A stretch of 64,000 nucleotides of DNA from Athripsodes cinereus. Taxonomy: Eukaryota; Arthropoda; Insecta; Trichoptera; Leptoceridae. The notes under the pieces were generated by a model. That model was not told the DNA's origin and did no database searches. It saw only the letters and a program-made list of their open reading frames with translations. Below, one piece after another: positions 49,740 through 62,965 of the stretch. The stretch is from positions 7,502,001-7,566,000 of the forward strand of contig OX388312.1 of NCBI GenBank assembly GCA_947579605.1, given 5' to 3'. Position 1 is the stretch's first letter, and every line of letters begins with the position of its first letter. The translations under genes were made by a program, and so were the position numbers.

Positions 49740-51611
49740 AACGAATTGATTGCTTATAATCATTTTTAACATCTAATACCTTGCATTTATCATCATCCAA
49801 CACAGACATCTAATGTAAAACATAATATTATTATGAATATGTATAAAGATAATGCAGTACAGATATAATAATATCTCCGTACAATAATAAATTGCTTTAG
49901 TAGTATTAGTTTTGTTTACTGCCTATCAATCTAAAAATAAACCGGCAAATGATAGCGGTGAAAGAGACGGAGATACCGGCGATGTGTTATTGTTATTGTA
50001 TGGCTTCATCTCTTTCACACTCTGTAACCTTGACAGTGAATAGGAACCGCCATTTTTTTATCATATATACAATAATACCTATTATAACCATATATAAAAA
50101 TACTCGTGTAGTAATGATGCGGGTCTCGGGTAAAATTGCCCCGTAATTATTATTATTTTCATCATTATTGCTTTGTATTATGTAATCTATTCGTAATATA
50201 GGTAATGTTTTTTTTATATGTAATAAGAATGTCAAGGTTTTTCATATTATTATTGTTGTTATTTAACGATATAGGGTGTATTATTATTATTAAATTCAGA
50301 GTAAAAAGATACGAAACGGCTCATCGTGTTTAATTGATGTTGGGGTACTTAAAGGTGTTTCCTTTCGGCAATATGTTGGTAATTAAAATTACTTACTCGT
50401 GTTTATTATTATATCTTTAAGTCTCATGTGGCGCGACTTACATTACGTTCAAGGTTTTTCTGGATGGGCTATCAGGCCGACGTGTAAATAATGCTTTTCG
50501 TACAGTATATTACTCAAATTATTACATGAGTATTTGAAATATTTGTAACTTTGATGGTACTCATTACGGCCTATGGGGGGTTTGTTCAATTTAGATTTTA
50601 AAATATATAGGTTGAAAAAACATTAATTTATCAAACAAGTACTAATGATTTTGGTAGGCTCATCATTCTTGGTCGAGAATTCATCAGAATCTATAGTATT
50701 ATTATGTAATGATCAAAATAAGAACTCCTCATCATTTAAGGGGTGCTAATGTTATATCATAAAACATCGATTTAAAAATATCATCATCTCGCCCTTCAGA
50801 GCAAAAGTAAATGTTTTTATTTCTCTATTTTTTTTTTCAGATTTACTACAGGAAATATAAATCGTGCTGCCTACTTTATATAATTTATATAAGTAGCAGT
50901 GGCGGGACTAGACTTTTGGTATAGGGCATGCGGTTTGTGTAGGTGCAGTAGGTAGATTTTTTTATAATATGTACCTACCTATGTTAGAAACCAATTGTTG
51001 GCCAAAACCTACTTTCTGTCCACAATCATCCAGATAGTTTGGATGACCCTCTTTTACAATATACCGTTTTCATGACACCAACATTTGAACAATATAAATA
51101 TCATTATATGAAAAAAAGTTACTCAATTTGCGCAGAATCACGTTGAACGGGGGAGGCTTATTTCTACCCTATACCTACTCCAAAGAAGAGCTATAAAGGG
51201 TGAAAGACCATTTGTTAAGAAATTCTTATTGTAAAAAAAATCAAATAACAAATATAACTATTGAATATAATCAAAAGCATCTCTAAATTTACCTAATCTT
51301 TTGAAACTGAATACCTTCTTTCCATAAGGCAAGGCACCCGCAATCGAGTTAATTATGGTACTTAATACTATTTTTCATTATAAATTTTAAACTTCTACTA
51401 TCCGAAACACATACAATTTTACAAATGTTTGGATTAGAGAAAAATATCTAAAGATTGTTACAGTATTTCTAAGCAATAAAGTGGAATAGTATCATAATTA
51501 TAATCATAAAATTATACGCCACACACATTTATAATTGTTAACTTCAAGTTATCAATTTTTATTAAATATCAATAATATGTTAAGAAAAAAAATAACATTT
51601 GTTAATTTTTA

Positions 51612-51665
51612 TTTAGATAGTATTATTTTCCAATTAATTTTAATTGGAAAATAATACTATCTAAA
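51612..51665. repeat. Perfect hairpin inside the hAT element
   Basis: 25-bp arms at 51612-51636 and 51641-51665 with a 4-base spacer; arm tttagatagtattattttcc plus aatta. No mismatches. Confidence 0.75.
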
Positions 51666-52458
51666 AAAAGTCTAATTTATAGTAAACTTATATATAAAAA
51701 AAAATATAAACAATCAGATGCAAATTTGAAAATAAATTAAAACCCAAAAAAATACAATACATTTAGAGATACATGGATTTTTTTGTGTCTGTGTTGAAAT
51801 AAAATTAATAATAATAATTATGTTAATTTTTTGTGCAGTCACTAGAACGAATAAAATATTTTAGAGTATGTCTTTGATTTTATAAGAAATTCTGCTTATT
51901 GATTAAACATCACATATAAAAAGAATTAAAGAAATAAATTGAGTTATGAAAATATTAAATAATATTACAACTAATGACAACACCTACGTAAGTAAGATAT
52001 AAATAAATTTTGAAGTAATGACAAATATATAAAAAGTATCAAGATTTTCATCTGCATCCTCTAATTGAATGAAATTGAACCTCAATAAACTCAATATTAT
52101 ATCGCGTTAACATGAATGTGGTATCTCAATAAACACCTTTCATTTTACCGCTATTAGATAAATTTACAAAATGAACAACTTCAATTCATCAAAAATAATT
52201 TATTAAAAATGACACAACCGAAGCCCAATACACATAATAAAATATAATATTACTGTCTTATGCAGTATGCACTAATACATACAAACCTAAGCTTCTAGAC
52301 TCCATATATATTGTACCACTACACATGCATGTAGACTTGTATTTGTGTTAAAAAATAATATTATCACTAACGTACTTTCCCTGCGTGTGACAGAGAACAT
52401 AGAAGCTCCATAAATGATGCAACGAAACAGAACTATTTTTGGGAGTCATACCTACTAA

Positions 52459-52660
52459 TGTATCTATGGTAACCATTGAACTGAAGTTTGCAAAGGTTTG
52501 CGGACATTTTGCGCGAAATTTAAATCAAGGTTAATTTGCTTTATGGGTGCATTAGAGGTCACATAAATTTGTCTATGTTAGCTATTGACCTGAAGTTCGC
52601 AAAAGATTTGCTATCGTTTGGCGGTGAATTTAAATCAATTTAAACTTACTTCGTCGTTTT
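52459..52660. repeat. Two degenerate direct repeats near the right end of the hAT element
   Basis: attgaactgaagtttgcaaa (from 52475) and attgacctgaagttcgcaaa (from 52584) start two related segments that both reach gaatttaaatcaa or aatttaaatcaa. Subterminal repeats are common transposase-binding sites in hAT elements. Confidence 0.6.
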
Positions 52661-54112
52661 TTTAGAAACTTCTTTCGATAATTATAGATTTATTCCTTGG
52701 GCATGCTTTGCTTTTTTGCATGTATGGAAGGCACGCCACTGATAAGTAGGTATATTGATATATGCTTTTTTATCTTAAGTTTAATAAGACCTACTACCTT
52801 CAGAAAAGATTGTTTATTTATTTATTTATATATTCTTCTTGCAAATCATCATTACATAACAGTGTTAACAAAATAATATAAAATTTTACAAACTAGGACG
52901 ATGTGCAGTGGCGAGATTATCACTTTAAAGTGATTTCTTCCTGATTGATTTTCTTCTTGATTGTTAAGCATATTGGCTACTTCATTCACATAAATGTGTA
53001 TTTTTTATCTTAAATTTTATGAGTATTACTACAGGAAGGATAAAAAAAATGTGTTGGCCTACTTGATTTATATAAATCAATCTGTTTTTTATCCTAAATT
53101 TGTATTAAGCATATTGGCAATGTATGAAATATTTGTTATTTTATTCATATAAATGTATTTATGTTTTTTTTTATCATAAAATTTGTAAGATTTACTACAG
53201 GAAAGATTATAAAGTGTTTTAGTAACTAGTTATTTATTTATTAATTCATTTTAAGCACAAAAAAGACAATAACTACATAATTATATAAAATATTTACAGA
53301 AAGAAGGTAAATCTTTCATGATAGGTATTATTTTTACGGACATTTTCAACTTTGTTCATATAAATGTAATATTTTTTTCATACTTCTGTAATACTTCAGG
53401 AAAGATTATATTATGGTACGGTGGTAACTTTATTTGTGGAATATGTCAAAGAGCAAATAAATATGTTGAATTCAATCATTCGTGTTTATTCATATAACAT
53501 ATTATCTAAGCATAGGTACTATGGACTCTGTACTTCTAATTGCATTTTTTTTTAACAATAATTTGCTGAAGTCATTTCAGATTTTTTTAACTATTCAACT
53601 TAACAGTAACGACATCATAATAAATGTAATCTCGCAACTGTCTGTACGTCATTTGTTTGATTATTATCTTTTGTTTCATTTGGTGCTTTGTAAAGTACCT
53701 ACATTATGTTATGTCAATGTTATAATTTAAAATATTGTTATCGTTTGCATGGAATGACGTTGTGTTTATATTCAATATTTATGAAATTATGTTCCAACCA
53801 AGACGAATATCTTTGTATATTTATATTAATGTCTATGGTTTTATGAAGGAGTTCGCAGAGCGAACTCATCTGGGGGGAGCTGCAAGAGAGGTCGTGGCAT
53901 TCTGGGAGGGAATATTATAGGGAATATTTGTTTTAAATGTTTTTTTATTGTTTTAATGCTAGTTGACACAAAAAAAGAAGAATTAAATTTTATTATCCTG
54001 TAGATCCCCGGTAGGGCAACCTAGTGAGGCTGCTGCAACTTAATTGAAGATAATTGGTGATATATTGTTTCAACGTTTGTATGATATTGATTGAATAAAG
54101 AATAAAGATATT

Positions 54113-54222
54113 ACGCTTTCCACTTTTTCTGGAAAATTGGAGTGTTCTGTAAAAGGCAGGTATACCTACGTAAAGCATTACGGGTGAGGTGTGCAACCCA
54201 TCCTGAAAGTCTTTACTTTTAT
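54113..54222 (+). mobile_element. SINE family S, head and middle
   Basis: gtgttctgtaaaaggcaggt, gggtgaggtgtgcaaccca and tcctgaaagtctttactttt. The tail is missing. Confidence 0.5.
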
Positions 54223-55744
54223 AAGGTATTATTAATATATGAAAAAGGCAAATATGGCTGGAAGCATTACATTAAGCTTTAAATGAATGCGATCCCAGAA
54301 TTGATACTATTGACACGGAGATTATGACATAGATGTTTATTACAACCGTGATGGAATGGATTGATATTAAAATGTACCTTATCAAAACATCCTGAAACAA
54401 GTTTCGTCATGAATAAAAAAACATTTAGAATGGAAAGCCCCAGATTGATAATATTAACAATGGTATGTATAACTAAAATTGGATAATGAAACAATAATTA
54501 TTTGATACAATATGATGTAGTCCTATAAAAGATGTCCCAACACTTAACAATAGTTGGTGGAACGTGTTGAATAAAACATTATATTCTATGCAAGTACTAG
54601 GTGTGTACTGTATACCTATCTATATACATACAGTGCTCGTACAGTAAAATGCTCATAAGTACATATATGCGAACTTAAAATATCATGCTAAATGTTTGTT
54701 TGATAAAGATGTCTATATTGTATTAATAATTCAGTGACTGCGAGCTAGAAGACCTTAAGTGACGTTTAATTATTTTTAAGATTGTTTAAAAAATATTTAT
54801 TTATTCACTGAATTAAGTTCTTTACATGAATGAAAGGTAGTGTTACGTAGGTCTGGCAAAGTTAAAGTATTTTTTTTCTTGAGATCTTAATAACCGTTCT
54901 CCTATAGTTCTATTATCTTTTCAAACTCCATCTACCTTATTATATTGCATTTAATCATGATTTGATCATAGTATTATGAAATTGTGTGATTGCCTGAAAT
55001 ATTTGGCTGTAAAAATGTATAAAAATGTATTAATATATAAAAGTAAGTCTGCCACAATTAAAGTAATTCTTCTTTTCGGATCTTAACCGTTCTCCTATAT
55101 TTCTAAATGATCCTCTCAAACTTCGTCTCTCTTGCATATTACCTTTAATGGTTTGATTTCCGTTATATGAAAATGTGTTAATGCTTGAAATATTTGGCTG
55201 TAAGGAAGTATAGCAGAGCAGGAGTTGAAAGACCAATGGATGGATGACTGAGAAAGATGGAGATTGTAAAATTAGAAAAATTACACTTATAATCTTTTAG
55301 CTTACACTTATAAATTATAAACCAATGATAATACGAGTATTAACATAGGTACTATGTACACATACATAATTCCTTTTATTGTCGTGCCATACGTGCTCTG
55401 ACTTTTTATTATTATTTTTATGGCGGAAGGTGTGTTCTTCTTTGTACACAAGTTTATTAATATAAAAAGACTAGACAATTTAATGACTTGTACAATCAGA
55501 TGGCTGCGTCGTGTTTTGAGGATGTCCTTTGATAGTTGATTATAGAACATCATTTTTCATTACTGTCCAGATAAACTTATTTCGGAATATACTATAGAGT
55601 CTGACAATGCTACTTGTGCGTAAGTAATGTCGTGGGAAGAGGCAACTAAATTTGCAAAGATTCGTTTTGAATTGAAAAACCACATTCCCACCCTATGTTT
55701 CATTATATTATGGTGATGATGAAGAGCGTAAAAAAAACTTAATA

Positions 55745-55990
55745 ATGATTTACTTTATTTATTTATAAATGCATCTACGATGTGAGCCTCTTACATAATA
55801 TGTTATATTATTATTATACAATACACAATAAATAAATACAAATTTTCTTTCACAACATAGTTGAAGCAAGACAAGGACAACAATTGACGAAGAATATACC
55901 TAGTAAACATATGAATCAAATTATTTCATCTATAATAGAAGTCAAATCAAATAAATATACTATGGAATACAAATGAAAATATCGGAGTGA
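55745..55990 (-). repeat. Family F repeat, copy 1
   Basis: tttatttatttataaatgca, gtgagcctcttacataat, ttctttcacaacatagttg and gaagtcaaatcaaataaa. The (ttta)n edge suggests a retroelement tail on the minus strand. Confidence 0.45.
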
Positions 55991-56607
55991 CGATTATAGA
56001 TTGTATTTTTTATATTATAGTTTTTATAAAGACTTTCCAGATTTGTTCTTCATTTTTCCATCTTTGATTGACTTAATAATCACGTTATCCAATTTCTACG
56101 TATACTGTCCTCATAATAATAATAATAGGTACCTACTTTGATTATATTTTGACGGTTTGGATTTTAACTTTGAGCATTTTTATAATTCAAATACCTATTT
56201 ACTGATTTGAATTGTGTTCTAAAGCATAATATTAAAGTTTATCCCAATTCAATAATATATGCAATGAATAAATTCAATAGTTGTCATATTATAAATATTG
56301 ATATATTTTGATTTTTGTCAAGAGATAAATAATAATATAATAATGTACCTAGGTACTTTAGGCTGCTATACTCCACAGAGCACTAAATACATACGCTGTC
56401 ACAATAAAACGACGGTCTTGTTAGGAGCGATATGAATAGTCTCTTATAATCTTACATATGTACCTATTTTGATTTTATCACTCGCTAACAATGTCTAAAA
56501 TTATGCTTATATTATTATTGTGTAATATTATTCATGCTAGCAACATATTATATACTTACCTATACACATATTATATACTTCCTTCTCATCTTTTAAATAA
56601 ACTACAT

Positions 56608-56790
56608 TATAATATTTATTTATTTATTTCACAATCCACGGCGTGAGCCTTTTACATGTTCAAGAATAAATAATACACAAATCAAAAATCTCATTCACAA
56701 CACAATTGGAAAACAAGAATTAACAAAACACAAAAGAGAATCATTTCATAACAATAATAATTTAAGTCAAATCATAAAACATTAGAGTTT
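56608..56790 (-). repeat. Family F repeat, copy 2
   Basis: tatttatttatttcacaatc, gcgtgagccttttacatg, cattcacaacacaattgga and taagtcaaatcataaaac, in the same order as copy 1. Confidence 0.45.
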
Positions 56791-57906
56791 CAGTACAGAA
56801 TGTCAATATGTTATATTATATAATACAGTAGCGTATCTTCTATATGCAAAGAAGCACCGCGTGTCTTCGAAGGATAAGTTTGGTATTATCTGAAATTGTG
56901 AAAGAAAAACAATGAGATTGTAAAATATTTCAAATTCCTATACCGCATTGAAAATTTGGCATCGGGAGAGAAGGCATGTGAAAGTCAGATGTTTCTTTAA
57001 ATTCTATGAGCAAATTGAAGAAATAATCAACTTTTCTATTGCAAATGCATGACTAGAATAAAAAGTCTTGTTCCGCTACTGATTATTATCTTTGGGTGGA
57101 TGCAAATCAAAATCGACCAAATCTATTAGAGTTGCGGGTTCTTTAAGTCCAGTCGAAAGCACTACCGAAAAAGGTGACTTGGTATTTTCTTAACAATATA
57201 AAGAAAACCTTAAACAATAAAGAAAATGTATACTAAAGAAGACTTTATATAGAATTATTCATCAATAAAAACATCTAAATTTTGAATAATAAAAACGTAT
57301 TTTTGATTTTCATCAATTCTCACGTTTGCTATTACATTGTTTAGAAATGAATTAAACAAGAAACGTGGATGAAATACATTAAAAACATTTCATATCTTGA
57401 ACAGTTTTTTTACAGTAGACTTGGACGGTTTTTATATTCATGATTACAAGTACTCGAGTACTTATTTATAATACTGACTAACAAACATGATTACTGCTAT
57501 CAGCTGAGCAAATCAACTGAACTACATACAAATAATCATATTACGTAGGTACATAGTAATGTATAAATACTATTATTTGTTGTGAATTTAAGCATAACAT
57601 GCCTAGATATATTATATACTTAGGTAGACAGACAAACATTGTTGTGACTGTATGTATATACACCTACCTGTACATGTATATTATATATGTATAGTGTAAT
57701 ATGTACGTATATACTTTAAGAATGTTCCCTTGTATACCTATTGACTTTGTTAGTGATGTGCTGCTAAATGTCAACAAGACATTGCAGCTGGAAAGGAACA
57801 GTAAAATAATAAAAGGAGTTTTTTTTTTCCATAGTTCCAGATTTCGTATTCGTAATGTTAAATTTTATCTGTCTTTATCTCAAATAATTAATAGGTTGCA
57901 GTTAAC

Positions 57907-57967
57907 AGACATGCTGCTGGTCAGCTGGCTACCCCACTTGCCGTGATAGTATATAAGTAGTAGTATG
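57907..57967 (+). mobile_element. SINE family S, tail fragment
   Basis: agacatgctgctggtcagct, ggctaccccacttgccgtga, then atagtatataagtagtagtat. A clean 5'-truncated stub with a (tag)n tail. Confidence 0.6.
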
Positions 57968-58704
57968 AATATCTATTCCATTACAAAAATATGATCTGCA
58001 AGTGTAAATATGGAAGACAAATACTGATTTTATTATATTTTACACGTTAAAATCTTTCATTTTATGCTATAAGCGAGCATCTACAAAATAAACATCGAGG
58101 CACTATGAGACTGGTTGAGTTTTTTTCACAAAATATTTACACAAATCATTAAGTATTTCACAAATATGAAAATAGGTTATTCACAAGGATCTATGGCCGC
58201 AGCTGATATTTACGTGTTTATTCAAAAGAAGAATAAAAAATACTTAGATCATTACAAAAACAATAATATTATGTGTTACCTACGTGATTAGCTGCACGGA
58301 GATAGATCGCCTCTGAATAAATTCACACTATACCAATGCCATTAAACAAAATGAGTACATACCTATTATGTGTGTATGTGTGTGTTATTTTGTATATATA
58401 TACTTCATAATACATACACACAAATTAAATAAACGTTTTAGACCAGTGATAAATTATTTAAAGTCTTCTTTTATGATAACTGCACTGCCATTTGTAAGCT
58501 TGTGATAAACAACTCTGTAATATTATAAATACACCCCTACATATCTACATATTATGAGTATGTATTGTATGTATGCACGTATCATTCATATTATGTATTA
58601 TTATGTATGTAAGTGTTTGTGTTGTTACGTCTACTTAAGCGCCACAACTTAGCATTACGATCGGATAAATTTGGAACTAATTTGATAGTAGATCATAATA
58701 TTTA

Positions 58705-59089
58705 GCACTGGGTCATTCCATGTCAATACAACACAATTTTGGGAGATTTTCAGACTTGATGTCTCAGATTTTCATGATTTTATGCACCAACCGTTACCCC
58801 TACCCTGTGGCACATCACATCAAAGCTCCATTCAACAGCTTTTAAATGAGACTTCTCCCAGATTTATATCATCACTGGTTACCAGTCTATAGGCATCCAA
58901 AGGTGCCAAGACATTATTTTTTTTCATAAAAATTGAATTTTTAAAAATTAATTACTTCAATAATAATTGTGCTACATAACTGAAATTTGGTATTTTTTCA
59001 TGAGTCTATGATATATTAATATAATCATGAAAATCTGAGACATGAAGTCTGAATCAGTGTGTTGATTTGACACGGAATAACCCCACTGC
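58705..59089. mobile_element. MITE with long imperfect terminal inverted repeats
   Basis: Left gcactgggtcattccatgtc then aatacaacaca, and about 58750-58780 cagacttgatgtctcagatt. Right side reversed: gcagtggggttattccgtgtc and cagacttcatgtctcagatt. The arms are about 80 bp. No coding capacity. The family was not identified with certainty. Confidence 0.65.
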
Positions 59090-59563
59090 ATCCATATGCC
59101 ATACATACAAACTGTTACGATGATCGCATGTATTAATTTTTTTGTTTTTCTCCTGCTGGAGGATCAATAGTTATGGATATGAAACAAAACAATAGTTAAC
59201 TGATGATATTATTGTAGTGTTTTATATTGAATAATTTATATAACAAATAAAAAATATCATCTGGATATACCTAATTTATATCATTAATATTAGTTTGGTA
59301 CACTCGTAAACACAATACCTCTCTAGTCTCTACAAACAAAATACATTCACGTTATCACGTACCTACACCATTGAATGCGCGAAGAGTTATCGCAAACAAG
59401 CGAACAAATATTCTTTTAAATTGCACTTTGTTTTAAATTATATTTACGTATTCGTATTTAACTTGAGCTCGGTACCTACCTATTAAATATTCTTAAATTG
59501 TATTTAAAAAGTATTTTTTCTTATTAAATTATTTACAGTGTCTTGTATCAATCTATTTTTCTA

Positions 59564-59712
59564 AATCATCGCAGAATTTCTCACAATGGACTAGTCAGCA
59601 GATTTACCGCGTCTAATGCATACCGATCGTTTATTCTGTGGATATAACATTAGACATTCAGGATGTATGGCGCACCTCATCGCTGAATTGAAAATGTCAG
59701 ATGTCTTATACG
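59564..59712 (-). mobile_element. SINE family S, partial copy next to the full one
   Basis: Contains catcgcagaatttctcacaa, attagacattcaggatgtatg and acctcatcgctgaattgaaa: the tail half and middle. It stops about 15 bp before the full copy, in the same orientation. Confidence 0.65.
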
Positions 59713-59726
59713 TGATGTTTTATACC

Positions 59727-59982
59727 ACTATTACTATCCCATCACAGCATATCCCACAAGTTGTGGAAACAGCAGACCAGCTGCATGCAATAAACTTGCA
59801 AGCCATCTAGTCCTTGTCTACAAAAAAAAAATAAGAATTTCACTATGGAGTCCAAATTTCATCGATGAATTAAAGACCTAAAATATCTTTATTTTTTCGA
59901 ACACCTGCCTTTTACAGGACACTCGAAAACATACGGATAAGAGTGGGAGACCAATTCTTTTTCGGGTGCTCCACGGGATAGA
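59727..59982 (-). mobile_element. SINE family S, full-length copy
   Basis: Complete set of segments: tcacagcatatcccacaag, gcagaccagctgcatgcaat, tttcgaacacctgccttttac, aggacactcgaaaac, gggagaccaattctttttcg and ctccacgggatag. An A run interrupts the middle near 59823. Confidence 0.75.
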
Positions 59983-62590
59983 GTTTTTTTTATACCAACG
60001 CGTTCTATGAAAAAAAAAATGTCATCAAGAAAGAATGTTGGTGTGTGTTTAACATTTCATAAAAATAATATCAAGTTTCTGAGAAGAGTTTCAGTAGCTA
60101 GGTAGTTAGTAGTTACACAAAGTTTTCCTCAAAGTTGCTGACTCACCGTATTTCCTCCCCATTCCATCGCAGCTTACAGCTTACAACTTACAAACATGAC
60201 GTATCATAAATGCTTTACAGATAATTGTAAGTAGGTAACTACCACTTCTTTGAATAACGTGAAGGCTATTTAGTAACAAAGTTACGAGTGATCATTTCGT
60301 CACTCTCCAGGTTAAGTTTTACGTAGGTACCTTTATTTTTTCATTTTTTTTTTAATTCTAGGCTATGGACGCATATATCTAGTAGAATAAAGCAGTGTCA
60401 CTGAAATTTTGTGACTGTAAAACGCTAATATTTTGAAAGATTTGCTGATGAAATTTATGAATAGTTTTATGTGACTTATTATAATATATGCCAAAAGAAC
60501 GAAAAAAATAATGTAATTTTCATATTCAATAAAAATGAAATTTACATTCATACGAAAATAGAAAACAGCAATATTTCTCACAATAAACGTACTAATATTA
60601 AACAATGTTTTTTACTTTGAAAAATATGCATTCAAAATAGTTTTTCACATTCTTCAAATTTTATATGACACCTTTTCAGTTATAACCCTCATACTTCATC
60701 AAAACATGACAGTTCTATGGCCTCATAAAATTTTGTAATTTTAATTCGAATATCTCTCAATATTAACTTATGAATAAATTACATTATATTAATAGTAATA
60801 AAAATATAATAAAGTTATTTAAGAGACATTATTCATAAACAAAGGATTTTTTCCTTTATACCAAAAAAAAATTAATATGAGTTTTTCTAAAGCAAGATTA
60901 TTAATCATTGGCGGGACATTTTGATTATCATGGAAATTCCCAATGATGTGTTGTTTTTCCAGCTATCCAGGAAAATGTGATAAAATTGTTTTTCCTTTTT
61001 CTATCTTGACTACTACCTATTGATCGCTAAAAGATGAGTGGTGTAGGTATGTTCATGTAGCTCTTAGATCGTTAATAAAACAACTATTTTATGTGTACAG
61101 TTCTTAGATCGTCAAAAGTTAAAAATGTTATAAAATATCATTTGTCCTAATTTCCGCTGTACTATAATAATTTCATTTGAACATGAAAAAAATATTTCAT
61201 TCTACCAGGGTGATAAATTTCGTTTCGAATTTTATTTTTCCTACGAATGACACATTACACGAATGATTTATTTTGCAGAAAAACAAAATCTCGACGACTC
61301 ATACATTATGCAAGAGAAATTTTCATATCATCGGTAGGCTATTATAATATAATACAATATAGTGCAAGTCGTAGAATTTATATGTGAGGTATATTACATA
61401 ACGCCTCCTTATATTAGAATTTCATGGTGTTTTTATTTTCACTCATGAAGAAAAATAAGATAACACCAACTTAGTGCTTTTATATATATGGAAATATTCA
61501 CACTTTAGTTTATTTTTTGTTCCACTTGAAACTGGCGTCATATGATAAGATTTATGGTATTTTTTCCGCTATGATGTATGTTATTCAAACAGATTCACAA
61601 ATTTCTCATTTCCCTATAATTTGACATCAATGAAATGAAGTTGTATTATAAATTAAACATGCTATATCTTTGCCATATTGATATATTATATTTCGTAAAA
61701 TTTTCCCGGTTTCTCTCTATTTCAAACTAATAATTACCTTTTTATTTTCTGAACTTTTTTCCGATAACATGCTTGTATACAGAACTGTAAATACATGCTT
61801 CAATATTATTGTTATCTTCTGCCTTTGCCTTCAGTCAAATTTCTTATGAACCTCAACATTTGGTTCTTTTGGATCAAGTGCCTTTATCTTATTTTTAACT
61901 TACGTTTTTCTCTTCTGTGTTTTTATTAATAACCTATATAATGTGTTTTATTCATCAATAAATTATTATCACATTTTTCATAACAATTTTAATACAATAA
62001 AGCATCTGTAATCTAGCATCTACAATAAAATAGAATATGTTTCTTTATCATCAGGTGAATTATACATATTGATACATTGAAAATGGTATTGAGAATGTAA
62101 TCAAGTGTACTGAAGGAAATATTATTATACCTAACTATTTCTTTCTCTATTTCAATTGTTATATGTGTCTATTTCATTTAATGAAATAGTCGATTCATTT
62201 GAGTATTATTTTTATCCCCTTCATACATATTCTCTTTATAATGATAAACAAAGTAGATTTCTAATATAAAAGGATACTTCATAAGAAACTGCTTTAACAG
62301 CCTCTCATGTGTATGGTAATGTGAGAAAGATATAAAATATTTTAGTGTCAATTTTGCGGATTTTCTTTTGGAAAAAAGATTGCTAATGGGTATTTTCTAC
62401 ACATTTTCTTTTGATTATCCACTATTATATCAGTTAATGAAAATCTATACAAAAAAAGTTTACGATAATATCGATTTGTATTGCTATTTTTATATCGAAG
62501 GTATATTTATATCTTTAATAAATATTCACAAATATAATTTAAGTAGGTACGTGATTATTATATTGAAACAATGTCATAAAATAACACTAT
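59983..62590. other. Non-coding A+T-rich stretch
   Basis: No gene, RNA or repeat recognised. Confidence 0.6.
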
Positions 62591-62700
62591 AATTTTCAAT
62601 TCAGCAGTGAGGTATGCCATCCACCTTGAATATTTTAATTTAATCAGCATGGTGACGAAGACATTATTATATTCACTGGCTATTTCATTTGTGAAACTAC
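62591..62700 (+). mobile_element. SINE family S, 3' half, decayed
   Basis: ttttcaattcagcagtgagg, tatgccatccaccttgaata, agcatggtgacgaagac and ctatttcatttgtgaaac. Confidence 0.5.
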
Positions 62701-62859
62701 CTTGAAGATTTTTGGTTTTTATCTTTTCCATGAGATCTGCTTATGTTCATATTTGAATACTTAAAAAAGTGTAATATATCATTTTGACGTGATCTACATA
62801 ATATTATGTTTTAGTCTGTAGGTATGTAAAAATTAAAATTAATATTAAATTATACATTC

Positions 62860-62965
62860 TTCTTCTTCTTTCTGTGCCATGTCAGGTCCCCCCGACGTTG
62901 GCGATCACTCCGGCGAAAACCTCCCTGTCCTGTGCTGCTCTGAACAGGTCATCCACTGTCCGAAT
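62860..62965 (-). pseudogene. LINE C-terminal fragment with (AAG)n tail
   Basis: The minus strand reads TVDDLFRAAQDREVFAGVI and ANVGGT then a stop, followed by CACAGAAAG and an (aag)n tail. The RAAQDR ... GVIANV segment is typical of RTE/R1-type C-termini. Only about 35 codons remain. Confidence 0.55.

Larger units (their letters stand above)
50897..52741. mobile_element. Non-autonomous hAT element, 1845 bp, perfect 8-bp TSD
   Basis: Begins cagtggcgggactagac and ends ggcacgccactg, giving inverted ends CAGTGGCG/CGCCACTG with subterminal gcatgc on both sides. The 8 bases on each side are identical: ATAAGTAG at 50889-50896 and 52742-52749. An 8-bp duplication and CAG-starting ends are the hAT signature. 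No open frame of note inside, so it must use a transposase made elsewhere. It contains a perfect hairpin (51612-51665) and a 109-bp-offset direct repeat near its right end. Confidence 0.85.
50822..53420. repeat. Degenerate tandem family interrupted by the hAT element
   Basis: The word tactacaggaa(a/g)gat, or a close variant, occurs near 50845, 52795, 53028, 53192 and 53392. It is followed or preceded by atttatataa(a/g)t and ttttttatc(t/c)(t/a)aa. The hAT insertion (50897-52741) and two T-rich LINE-like tails (52812-52920, 53223-53310) split the array. Confidence 0.5.
53421..58704. other. Mostly non-coding stretch
   Basis: Apart from two SINE copies and the two family F repeats I see only A+T-rich sequence with short chance frames. 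Confidence 0.55.
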
